Positions 36,533-44,831 of a stretch of DNA of 64,000 bases are shown one piece after another. The notes under the pieces were generated by a model. That model had not been told where the DNA came from. It saw only the letters and a list, made by a program, of their open reading frames with translations, and searched no databases. The stretch's first letter is position 1. Each line of letters starts with the position of its first letter. Origin of the DNA: CAIKMD01 sp963803265 (GTDB lineage: Bacteria > Pseudomonadota > Alphaproteobacteria > ATCC43930 > CGMCC-115725); assembly GCA_963803265.1 (NCBI GenBank), contig CAWDLZ010000031.1:1-64000 (forward strand), written 5' to 3'. A program made the position numbers and the translations under genes.

Positions 36533-38286
36533 GCTCGGGCCGGCGCGGACGCCGAAGCGGACGCTGACGATGCGCACGATCGCCGCGGCGAGAATGCTGA
36601 TCACCACGATGATCGCGCCGATCACCGCCGCGGGCCCGAGCCTTCCGTCGGTCAGGAAATCGAGCTGGAGGATCGCGCGGCACGCGGGTTTCCCCGGTCG
36701 AAAGCAGGATGAGCGATCCGATCTGGCGGATGGTCGAAGCGAAGACGAGGACACCGACGACGGCGACCGCGGGCGAGGTCAGCGGCAGGATGACGCGGCG
36801 AAACGTGGCGAGCCAGGACGCGCCGGCGGTGCGCGCGGCCTCCTCGATTTCGGCACCGAGCTGGAGCATATGGACCTTGATGACTTGGACGCCCAGCGTC
36901 ATCGACGACAGGAAGCTGACCAGGATCATCACCCAGATCGTGCCGTAGAGCGGAGCGAAGATCGGCACCTGGAGCACCATGAACAGGTAGCCGAAGCCGA
37001 GGATGATGCCTGGGATCGTGATCGGCAGCCAGCTCAGTATGTCGAACGCCGCCTGCCACGCCGATTTGAGGCGGATGGCGCAGTAGGCGACGAAGACATA
37101 GACGAGCACGGCCGAGGCCGCGGTGCCGAGGCCCAGCACGATCATGTTGCGGAAGGCCTCGGTGAAGGTGACCTCGTTGAAGGTCTCGCGCCAGTGGTCG
37201 AGCGTCCACATGTCGCTCGAGGCCGAAGAACCCGAACAACGTCATGAAGCTGCCCACGAGAAGCAGGCCCAGCGGCAGCAGGCTCGTCGTCACCACGACG
37301 CCCGCGACCATGGCGAAGACCGGCCAGCGCCAGCGCGCGAGCTGGTTCAACCGGGCGGCGTATTTTCCCGATACCACGGCAAAGCTGCGCCGCGTCGTCG
37401 CCCAGCGCTGCAGGATGATGAGCGGCAGCATGATGAGGAGGACCGAAGACGCGAGCACGCCGCCTTCGGCATAAGCGGGCGGCGTATTCACGATGAGCTG
37501 GTAGATCTTGGTCGAATAGACCCAGAAGTTGAAGGGCACGCCGAGGAACAGCTCGATCTCGAAACCCTCGATCCCGCGAATGAGCGACATCAGCAACACC
37601 ACCAGGATCGCGGGCGTCATGACCGGAATGACGACGCGGATCAGGGTTGCGACCGTGCCGGCGCCCGACATCCGCGCCGCCTCCTCGATCGAGCCGTCGA
37701 GGTTGCGGAACGCGGGCGTCAGCAGCATCACCTTGATCGAGAGCGCGTAGGTGGTGAGATGGGCGAACACGATGCCCCAGAAGGAATACATGTCGAAGGG
37801 CGCGGACCGGGCGAGGCCGAGCTCGATCAGCCACTTGTTCGCCAGCCCGTAATTGGGGTCGAAGAACAGCAGCCAGCCTTGGGTGACGCCGAGCGAGGGC
37901 AGAAAGAACAGCAGCCAGAAGCCGAATTCGAGCCAGCGGGCGAAGGGCACGTCGGTGCGCGCGAGAACCCAGGCGATGACGATGGCGAGGGGGAGCGAAA
38001 TGCCCTGGGTGGCGAGCTGAACCGCGAAGGTGTTGACGATGGACCGGACGATGTCGGGATCGGCGAAGGCGTTGCCCCAGGCGGCCAGGCCGGGTCCTTG
38101 GAAGGTGCTGGACGGCAGCACGCTGTTCACGATCACCGCGATGATCGGATAGAGCACCATGAAGCCCAGCGCGAGAGCGAGCGCCGCCACCAGGATTTGT
38201 CCCGTTATCGCCGACCAGCGCCACGAGGCTCGGGAGGCGGGGTTGCCGCCGATCGGGTGGGGCAAGGCAATGCGTGTGTTCGCCAT
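36530..38286 (-). CDS. ABC transporter permease, fused two-unit FbpB type (two apparent frameshifts)
   Basis: About 585 residues in three successive frames. The first half has six helices and the EAA loop EEAARMSGAGTVATLIRVVIP, and the second has EEAARTAGASWLATFRRVILP near residue 470, so this is a single-chain pair of transmembrane domains as in FbpB. Breaks lie near 37219 (one extra G; FFGLSDMWTLDHW restored) and near 36676 (VPRAILQLDFLTDG continues in the third frame). Convergent with the two binding proteins, it is their likely partner. No ATPase gene is present in the window near it. Confidence 0.85.
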
Positions 38287-38390
38287 GTCGGGCCGCCCGC
38301 TCCGGTAGCGTCTCCGCGTCGCGCCTTCGGCGAGACTCTCGCCGAAGCGGGCGCGGCGCGCAATCCTGGCCTAGGAGGGCCTCGCGGGCT

Positions 38391-39449
38391 TCAGCTCAAG
38401 AGTTCCGCGGCCCGCGCATGAGCGGCGAGCAGCGCCGGAAACTGCGCGGGATCGCCGCGCGCCATGCCGCACTCGGTGCCGATGCCGTCGACGCGCGCAT
38501 GGCGCCTGCCCGCGGCGAGCCGGGCCGCGTCGCCGTTCGCGTCGTCGCGGTGGATGAAGCCCAAATAAAGCTCGGTCCCGGCGCCCAGCCGCAATTGCTC
38601 GAGCGGGGCGAAAAAGGCGTCGTCGCTGCGCGCCTTGGGCACGGGCAGATGGAAGAACTGGATCGGGCGCTTAACGCTCGCCGCGATGGCGTTGGTCATC
38701 TCGACCATCAGGCCGGCGTCCTTGGGCTGCACCATGTGCTCGTCCGCCGGGCTGCCGTAGCACAGGTGATAGCCGAGCTCGATCGCCGGGGGCACGGCAT
38801 CGCCGATCGCGCGCAGGATCGCGATGGCCTCCTCGCGGAAATCGACGGGGCCTTTCTCGTAATAGCCTTCCCAGGCCAGCACCTCCTGGCACACGTCCCA
38901 TTGCACCGCGACGCGGTCGTTGGGGATGGCCGCGGCGATTTTCGCGACCTCGCCGGTGAAGTGCCGCGTCAGCGCGGGCAGGATGCGCGGCCGGTCGGCC
39001 GGCACCATGTTGTTGTAGGCGGGCGCGATCGGCGTCGGGATCGAGACCTGGAACTTGACTCCGGCCGGAACGATTCCCGCCTTCTGCAACCGCTCGAACA
39101 CGGCCCAGGACGCGATCGCCATGTCGGCATAGCCGGTCTTGAACCCGTCGGCCTGGGGCGCGGCGCCGGGCTTGACGCGAAGGCGCGGAATCTCGCGGAT
39201 GACCTTGCCGTCCCATTGGGCGAACTTGAACGGCGGCACGTCCGCGGCCAACTCGATCGCCGGGTTCTCGGCGAGCACGTCCTGCAGAAAGCGGATCCAG
39301 CTCTTGCGAATGCCGGTCTCGCCGTCGGGAAGGCGCTTGACGTAAGCGCCGACGACGCGCGACAGGGTGCGGAACACGGTCTCGGCGTCGGGCAAGGGGA
39401 TGCTGCCGACGAGATGCACGACCAGATGCTTGCGTTGTTCGGCGCTCAT
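38391..39449 (-). CDS. MetE/UROD-fold protein, methionine-synthase-II-like
   Basis: A 352-residue TIM-barrel protein opening with HLVVHLVGSIPLPDAETVFR and containing YVKRLPDGETG, VAVQWDVCQEV, ELGYHLCYGSPADEHMVQP and a terminal GIGTECGMARG. The pattern of a late Cys/Glu pair resembles the zinc site of cobalamin-independent methionine synthase, but the protein is half MetE length and the first His/Cys ligands are not certain. Such proteins are often found with catabolic demethylation genes. CAGGAGG lies upstream of the ATG. The function is not assigned. Confidence 0.7.
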   Translation of the reverse strand: MSAEQRKHLVVHLVGSIPLPDAETVFRTLSRVVGAYVKRLPDGETGIRKSWIRFLQDVLAENPAIELAADVPPFKFAQWDGKVIREIPRLRVKPGAAPQADGFKTGYADMAIASWAVFERLQKAGIVPAGVKFQVSIPTPIAPAYNNMVPADRPRILPALTRHFTGEVAKIAAAIPNDRVAVQWDVCQEVLAWEGYYEKGPVDFREEAIAILRAIGDAVPPAIELGYHLCYGSPADEHMVQPKDAGLMVEMTNAIAASVKRPIQFFHLPVPKARSDDAFFAPLEQLRLGAGTELYLGFIHRDDANGDAARLAAGRRHARVDGIGTECGMARGDPAQFPALLAAHARAAELLS

Positions 39450-39549
39450 CCCCGTCCTCCTGTTATTATTCGCTCGTTATCGAGAGAGCGTCATTCTAGC
39501 CGGTCGGGGGCCGCATCGAAAGCGCCGCCGCGCGCGATCCGCTCGGGCG

Positions 39550-39831
39550 CTAGGCGGCAACCGAGAGCCGAAGCCCGAGAGCCTTCAGCACTCTGGCGAC
39601 GGTCGCGAACTCCGGGTTTCCTTCCGGCGATAGCGCCTTGTAGAGATTGGCGCGGCCAAGCCCGGCGGCCTGCGCGATCTCGGTCATGCCCTTGGCGCGG
39701 GCGATGTCGCCGAGCGCCGCCTTGAGCAAATCGGGGTCGCCGTCCTCGAGAACGGCGTCGAGATAGGCGGCGATGTCCGCTTTGGTCTCCAGGGTGTCGG
39801 CGGCATCCCAACGGCGAGTCTTGCGAGCCAT
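39550..39831 (-). CDS. HigA-type addiction-module antitoxin
   Basis: A 93-residue protein with the family opening TLETKADIAAYLDAVLEDGDPDLLKAALGDIARAKG followed by a helix-turn-helix (TEIAQAAGLGRANLYKALS) and the tail PEFATVARVLKALGLRL. It neutralises a RelE/HigB-type RNase and binds its own promoter (family knowledge). AGAGAGGA lies 4 bases before the ATG. It follows the toxin frame by 10 bases, the toxin-first order of this family. Confidence 0.88.
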   Translation of the reverse strand: MARKTRRWDAADTLETKADIAAYLDAVLEDGDPDLLKAALGDIARAKGMTEIAQAAGLGRANLYKALSPEGNPEFATVARVLKALGLRLSVAA

Positions 39832-39841
39832 GTAATCCTCT

Positions 39842-40132
39842 CTAAATCTCCTGCGCCAATTCGAGGTCGCGAGCGATGTCGCGATCCTGGTGTCGTTTGT
39901 CGCCGCCGCACAAGAGGACGACAACCGTCTCGCCGCGCCCGACGAAATACGCCCGATAGCCGGGGCCGTGGTCGACTAGCATTTACGACACGCCGCTGCC
40001 CACCGGCTTCACGTCGCCGGGATTGCCGAGCGAAAGGCGGCGGATGCGGACGGTGATGCGGGCGCGCGCCTCGCGATCCCGTAGCTCGGCAAACCAATCG
40101 GCAAATACGTCGGTCTGCCGGACCTCTATCAT
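39842..40132 (-). pseudogene. HigB/RelE-type toxin with in-frame stop
   Basis: The frame reads MIEVRQTDVFADWFAELRD, then ARITVRIRRLSLGNPGDVKPVG, then SGVS followed by TAA, then MLVDHGPGYRAYFVGRG, VVVLLCGGDKRHQDRDIAR and a normal stop: 96 residues but for codon 50 (39983-39985). Relatives have Glu at that point (VSEM), so one G-to-T change explains the stop. Without readthrough the catalytic C-terminal strand (YRAYFVGRG ... LLCGGDK) is lost and no toxic RNase is made. There is no frameshift and the antitoxin is intact. Confidence 0.85.
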
Positions 40133-40137
40133 CGCGT

Positions 40138-40159
40138 ATTGTCTCTTATGAAGGACAAT
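40138..40159. promoter_or_regulatory. Inverted repeat between divergent toxin-antitoxin genes
   Basis: ATTGTC at 40138-40143 and GACAAT at 40154-40159 form a 6-base inverted repeat with a 10-base spacer just upstream of the HigB-like frame and about 80 bases before the HTH gene at 40242. It is placed like an operator for autoregulation of the toxin-antitoxin operon. Confidence 0.4.
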
Positions 40160-40241
40160 CCGTCAAGCTCCGCCGCTTTCGGATTCGATCGCGGGCGACG
40201 CGCTTGCGGCGCGCACGCGAGTTAGATATGGAGGACCGACC

Positions 40242-40577
40242 ATGAGCAAAATTGGCTTCGAGAAAAGCAGCGGCAACGTGTTTGCCGATATCGGGTTCAC
40301 GCCGGCCGAAGCGGCGGAACTCGCCGCTAAGAGCAGCCTGATTGTCGCCATCAAGGACATTATCGAGCGGCGCAAACTGACGCAGCGGGAGGCGGCGCGG
40401 CTCTGCGGCACGGATCAGCCGACGCTTTCCAAGGTGTTTCGTGGCCGTATGGAGAGCGTCACCATCGACCGGCTTGCGGGCTGGCTTAACGCGCTCGGCT
40501 GCGACGTGGAGATCATCGTCAAACCGTCATCCCGGCCGCGCCGCCAAGGGCCCTTGCGTGTGATCGAAGCCGCGTAA
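40242..40577 (+). CDS. XRE-family antitoxin-like transcriptional regulator
   Basis: A 111-residue helix-turn-helix protein: SSGNVFADIGFTPAEAAELAAKS, the N-terminal signature of RelE-partner antitoxins of the XRE type, then AIKDIIERRKLTQREAARLCGTDQPTLSKVFRGR (HTH) and a C-terminal RLAGWLNALGCDVEIIVKP. GGAGG lies 7 bases upstream of the ATG. The cognate toxin is normally encoded immediately upstream on the same strand, but the 100 bases there hold no convincing toxin frame, so it looks orphaned. Confidence 0.82.
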   Translation: MSKIGFEKSSGNVFADIGFTPAEAAELAAKSSLIVAIKDIIERRKLTQREAARLCGTDQPTLSKVFRGRMESVTIDRLAGWLNALGCDVEIIVKPSSRPRRQGPLRVIEAA

Positions 40578-40606
40578 ATCCTCGCATGAATTACGTCACG
40601 CGCCAC

Positions 40607-40699
40607 GTTGCCTTCGGTTAAGACTTCGCCGGGATAGGGCGCGAACATCGAGCCATCGAAGATAGATACGTCGGTAAAGAGAATTCGCGCCAGCGCCAT
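40607..40699 (-). pseudogene. Amidohydrolase, N-terminal remnant
   Basis: The minus-strand frame MALARILFTDVSIFDG followed by APYPGEVLTEGN matches the first ~31 residues of imidazolonepropionase-like metal-dependent amidohydrolases. Similarity is lost directly afterwards at about 40607, where unrelated sequence and the HTH gene follow. The rest of the enzyme, including all metal ligands, is absent. Confidence 0.6.
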
Positions 40700-40780
40700 C
40701 TCCTCAGGCCACCACGCGGATGAAGTGGATTATAACCGGCGGGGTCGCGGCGATAAAAGCGGGTGTGCGGGAGGCGGCAG

Positions 40781-42410
40781 CTAGCCTGACGTATTCATGA
40801 GCGTGGCGCGATTGCGGGAGCGCTGTCGATTTTATGATTGTGGTCGCGCCGGTGGGTGGCGTCGCTTTCGACGCTGATGGGGTTCTGATTGTGTGGTGGT
40901 TGGAGGTTGCGGGATGGGCTCGGTAGGGCGACAGCGCCCCAGGGTTCATGGACCCGCGGCGGCAAAGCGTCCGGCGAACAAACGGAAGATAGCGGCGTCA
41001 GGACAAGCCGTCGGCAACCAGACGCGGATGCGGCTGGCGTGCTCGACCACGCGGGCAGCAATCTTGATCAACCGCAATCGCAGCGTCATGAACTCCGCCG
41101 TTCTCCAAGCGGAATGCTTGGGCGCGGCGGCGCGCATTGTGTGCAGCAGCCAATAAGCGGCGGTATGGAGAATGAGCCGGAACTGATTGGCGCGTGGGCT
41201 GCGGCAAGAGGTCCGGTCCGAGGCGAGCTGGGTCTTGTGCAGCTTGATGAAGTTCTCGGCTTGGCCGCGCGCGCAGTAGACCGTCTCGTAGAGATGCCCG
41301 GGCGAGCCTTCGAGCGTTGTGACGATATAGCGCGCATCGAAGCCCTGGGTAGTGGCTTCGAGACGGGCCACGACGCGACGCGGCTGGGTCCAGCTTTTGG
41401 CGGCGTAGCGGAACTCGGTCCAAGTTCGGAGTTTCTCTTCGCCGGTCTCGGCGCGGCGCACGCAGAGATCGTCGGCGACGACGCGACTTTGAGTATGCAG
41501 TACGTCGTTTCCGGCGAGCCCGAAGATGTAATCGATGCCATTCGCTTCGCACCAAGCCATGGCCTCGGGGCGGGCATAATGGCTGTCGCCGCGCCAGCAG
41601 ATGCGCGTCTTCGGCCAGATCTTCCGGATGTGGCGGGTCACGTGCCTGATGACGGTACGAACCTCGGACCCGCCCGGCGTCTTGCCTTCACGCAGGATGA
41701 CGGCAACCGGCTTGCCGGAACCGCCTTCGTAGATGTGGATCGGCAGGAAGCAGCGCTCGTCGTAATAGGCATTGAAGAGCGAGAGTTGCTGGCCGCCATG
41801 GACCCGGTCGAGAGTATCATCGATGTCGAGCATGATCGCGGCGGGTGGGCGCGCCCAACTCGCGCAGAACAGATCGACCATCGCAGCCATCATCCGTGCG
41901 ATCTCGATCTTCGATGGTGCGTTCTCGAGCCGCGACATGGTCGGTTGCGAGCACAGCGCATTCCCGCTCTCCGGAAGCCGCCCCACCGCCATTTTGAACG
42001 CCGGGTCGGCACGCAAGCTATCGCAATCGTCGGCATCCTCGTATCCCGCTGCGATCAGGAACATCCGCAGCCGCAGCATATCGATGAGCGCGTGATCGAT
42101 GCGGGAAGCATTGCGCCGATCCGTCAGGCATCCGGCCAGCCGCGCGGCGAGCCCGAGACCCCGCTCCACCTCGCGCAGCAAAAGAACGCCGCCATCCGAC
42201 GACAGCAGTCCTCCGTCAAAGGCGACGCTCACTTTCTTGCGGCAAATCGCTGGCAAGCAAAACGGCAGAAGGTTATCGTCGTCCATGGCGGGTGTGGCGC
42301 TCCGTGATCGCGGGTTGACCCTGTCTCAGCAACAGAATCATGCGCGCCGTCAACGAATTACGCTACATCCGCCAACCGGAAATCGATCCCTCGTGAATAA
42401 GCCAGGCTAG
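40781..42410 (-). mobile_element. IS1380-family insertion sequence, copy 1 (with CTAG duplication)
   Basis: Bounded by CTAG at 40781-40784 and 42407-42410. Inside lie imperfect terminal inverted repeats: CCTGACGTATTCATGAGCG from 40785, and CCTGGCTTATTCACGAGGG reading inward on the minus strand from 42406. The transposase inside is intact, so the element may be active. The same CTAG borders are found at copy 2, showing that CTAG is the 4-bp duplicated target. Confidence 0.88.
40946..42286 (-). CDS. IS1380-family transposase, intact
   Basis: A 446-residue DDE transposase starting MDDDNLLPFCLPAICRKK. It has VAFDGGLLSSDGGVLLLREVE, TMSRLENAP, the first Asp in IMLDIDDTLDRVHG, GDSHYARPEAMAWCEANGIDYIFGL (second Asp region) and the late Glu in CARGQAENFIKLHK. 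All family blocks are present in one frame. The ATG lies 120 bases inside the left inverted repeat. Confidence 0.93.
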   Translation of the reverse strand: MDDDNLLPFCLPAICRKKVSVAFDGGLLSSDGGVLLLREVERGLGLAARLAGCLTDRRNASRIDHALIDMLRLRMFLIAAGYEDADDCDSLRADPAFKMAVGRLPESGNALCSQPTMSRLENAPSKIEIARMMAAMVDLFCASWARPPAAIMLDIDDTLDRVHGGQQLSLFNAYYDERCFLPIHIYEGGSGKPVAVILREGKTPGGSEVRTVIRHVTRHIRKIWPKTRICWRGDSHYARPEAMAWCEANGIDYIFGLAGNDVLHTQSRVVADDLCVRRAETGEEKLRTWTEFRYAAKSWTQPRRVVARLEATTQGFDARYIVTTLEGSPGHLYETVYCARGQAENFIKLHKTQLASDRTSCRSPRANQFRLILHTAAYWLLHTMRAAAPKHSAWRTAEFMTLRLRLIKIAARVVEHASRIRVWLPTACPDAAIFRLFAGRFAAAGP

Positions 42411-42537
42411 TCCTCCGTTCGAATCTCGGGTACTGCCAGAAGCGGACGCAGACATAGATGGGCCAGAAAGTGCCAATGCTGCCCCCTGTGATCGAACCAG
42501 GATACATGATCGCATCACGGCTGGCCTAGTCCGCTGC

Positions 42538-43200
42538 CTACGCCTCGTCATATCCCTTGAGCTGCTCTTCGACCCGAGCCCTGTCATCGATTGATATTGT
42601 TTCCGGCCTGCCGACTTGCAGATAGCTGATTACGCTTGAATTAGCGACCGTCCATTCAAGGCGTTCGATGAGGTATGCTTTGTCGAGGCCCAGTTTGACG
42701 AGGGCTGCAATAATCTCGCCGAAGGGATCGGGGGAGCCGCTATTTATGGCCAAGTTCCCATTCTGAGCGACCTCGATGTAGTTTGTTTTATCGATCAGGC
42801 CATCATTATTCAACTGCCGCAGCAAGTCAGTCAGAAGCTGCATTCGCAGCATACCGGAGACGATCTCCAGCCAAGTGATCGCTTGCCCGCGCAAGCCGAT
42901 TGCCGGGCGGAGAAAAGCGGCAATGCGGTAAAGAAGTCTCGCGACAAACGCGGCGGCCGTTGGAGCGTGAAGCGGAAACACGGACGCCAGCACAGTGCGA
43001 GCTCCAAGGGCCAAGAAGCCGTTCGCTACTGTCGCATGATTTCTATCCGCCGCATGGGTGTCGCAAGCACTTAAGACAATTATCGGCGGCATACGAGTAA
43101 TTCGGTCCCTTAGGCTCCATACGTCAACTGCGTGGTCCTGGAGAAACAGTGCCGCAGGTTGCTCGCGGTGGTGGCCACCGTGTCCATCGAAGACAACTAG
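42538..43200 (-). pseudogene. CHAT-domain (caspase-like) protease, C-terminal part, split by IS
   Basis: Read from the IS border at 43200, the minus strand gives LVVFDGHGGHHREQPAALF (catalytic His in GHGG), then PPIIVLSACDTHAADRNH (catalytic Cys) and ANGFLALGARTVLASVFPL, the hallmark of CHAT peptidases. About 150 further residues of helical sequence follow to the stop at 42538. The only start, an ATG at 43092, lies between His and Cys, so this part alone cannot be active. G+C is visibly lower than in neighbouring chromosomal genes, which suggests transfer. It joins in frame to the segment at 44828-46413. Confidence 0.88.
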
Positions 43201-44831
43201 CCCGCCTTATTCACGACGGGAGCGATTGTAGGCTGGCGGATGTAGCGTAAGCCGCTGATTGCGAGCATGATTTTGTTGTCAGGACAGAGTCGAAGCCGCG
43301 ATCACGGAGCGCCACATCCGCCATGAACAAAGATAACCTCCTGCCGTTTTCCCTGCCAGCGATTTGCCGCAAGAAAGTGAGCGTAGCTTTCGACGGCGGG
43401 ATGCTGTCGTCGGATGCGGGCGTGCTGCTGCTGCGCGGGGTCGAGCGGCATCTGGGCGTTGCAGCGCGCCTCGCGACCTGCCTGAAGGATCGCCGTGATT
43501 CCGATCGCATCGATCACACGGTCGAGGAGATGCTGCGGCTTCGGATGTTTGCGATCGCGGCGGGGTACGAGGACGCCAACGACTGCAACAAACTGCGGGA
43601 CGACCCGGTATTCAAGATGGCGGTGGGCCGAGCACCGGGAAGCGGCGAGGCGCTGTGCGCGCAACCGACCATGTCGCGGTTGGAGAATGCGCCGTCGCGG
43701 ATCGAGATCGCGCGACTGATGCTGGCGCTGGTGGATCAGTTCTGTGCCAGTTACGCGCGGGCGCCGGCTTCGATTATTCTCGACATCGACGACACCTTCG
43801 ACGCGGTGCATGGCCGGCAGCAGTTATCGCTGTTCAACGCGCATTACGACGAACGCTGCTTCCTGCCGATCCATATCTACGAGGGGACGAGCGGCAAGCC
43901 CGTTGCCGTCATCCTGCGCAGCGGCAAGACGCCGGGCGGGATCGAAGTGCGCACGATCCTGAAGCATGTCATTGCCCGCATTCGCCGGCACTGGCCGAAG
44001 GTCAACATCCTGGTGCGCGGTGACAGCCACTACGGTCGAAGTCAAGGCGATGGATTGGTGCGAAGCCAATGGGATTGGCTACATCTTCGGCTTCGGCGGC
44101 AACCCGGTGCTCGCCGGCATGATCCGGTCGGTTGCCGACGCGGTGTGCGTCGAGCGCGCGGTGACCGGAACCGAGAAGCTGCGCCGCTGGAGCGACGCTG
44201 CGTTACGGCGCCAAGAGTTGGCAAAGACAGCGCCGTGTCGTCGCCCGGATCGAGGCGACGAAGCTCGGCCTCGATGTCCGTTACGTCGTCACCTCGCTCA
44301 AGGGCAGCGCCAAGCATCTCTATGAGACAGTCTACTGTGGCCGCGGCCAAGCGGAGAACTTCATCAAGCTACACAAGGCCCAGCTCGCCTCGGATCGTAC
44401 GTCGTGCCGTGACCCGCGGGCCAATCAGATGCGCCTCATCCTGCACACGGCGGCTTATTGGCTGCTTCTCACTCTGCGCGCTGCCGCGCCCAAGCGTTCC
44501 TCTTGGAGAACGGCCGAGTTCACGACGCTGCGATTGCGGCTGATCAAGATCGCCGCCCGCGTCGTCGAGGGCGCCGCTCGAATTCGCCTCTGGCTGCCGA
44601 CAGCTTGCCCGGACGCAGCGATCTTCCGGCTGCTCGCCGGCCGCTTCGCCGCTGCGGGACCATGACCCACGGGGCGATGTGCCCCGCCGAACCCTTCCCG
44701 CAACCTCCAGCCCTCGACCCAATAAAATCCCGATCAGCGTCGTAACGAACGCGATGGATCAGCCTTGTCACACTTCAAAAGAATCGTGGTGCGCCGAAAA
44801 TCGCGCTACGCTCGTGAATACAAACGGCTAG
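43197..44831 (+). mobile_element. IS1380-family insertion sequence, copy 2, inserted in the CHAT gene
   Basis: CTAG at 43197-43200 and 44828-44831 flank the element. The inverted repeats are CCCGCCTTATTCACGACGGG from 43201 and CCGTTTGTATTCACGAGCG reading inward from 44827. It is in opposite orientation to copy 1 and diverged from it in both ends and coding region, so the two are related elements and not one recent duplication. Excision with one CTAG restores the CHAT frame. Confidence 0.9.
43323..44665 (+). pseudogene. IS1380-family transposase, two frameshifts
   Basis: Begins MNKDNLLPFSLPAICRKK and follows copy 1 closely (IILDIDDTFDAVHGRQQ). At about 44039 one extra A shifts the frame (GDSHYGR then VKAMDWCEANGIGYIFG in frame +1). 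At about 44197 another extra base shifts it again (RYGAKSWQRQRRVVARIEA, then GRGQAENFIKLHKAQLASD in the third frame to the stop at 44665). As read it cannot make full transposase. Given similar indels elsewhere in the window, sequence error is possible. Confidence 0.85.

Noticed and set aside
40578..40780. Further coding sequence between the HTH gene and the IS
   Set aside because: Apart from the 31-codon amidohydrolase remnant, frames here are short and have no similarity I recognise.
42411..42537. tRNA-like T-loops (GTTCGAATC and, on the minus strand, GGTTCGATC) after the first IS
   Set aside because: The flanking stems do not pair as a tRNA T-arm and no acceptor or anticodon arms fit. I see nothing else convincing in this 127-base gap.
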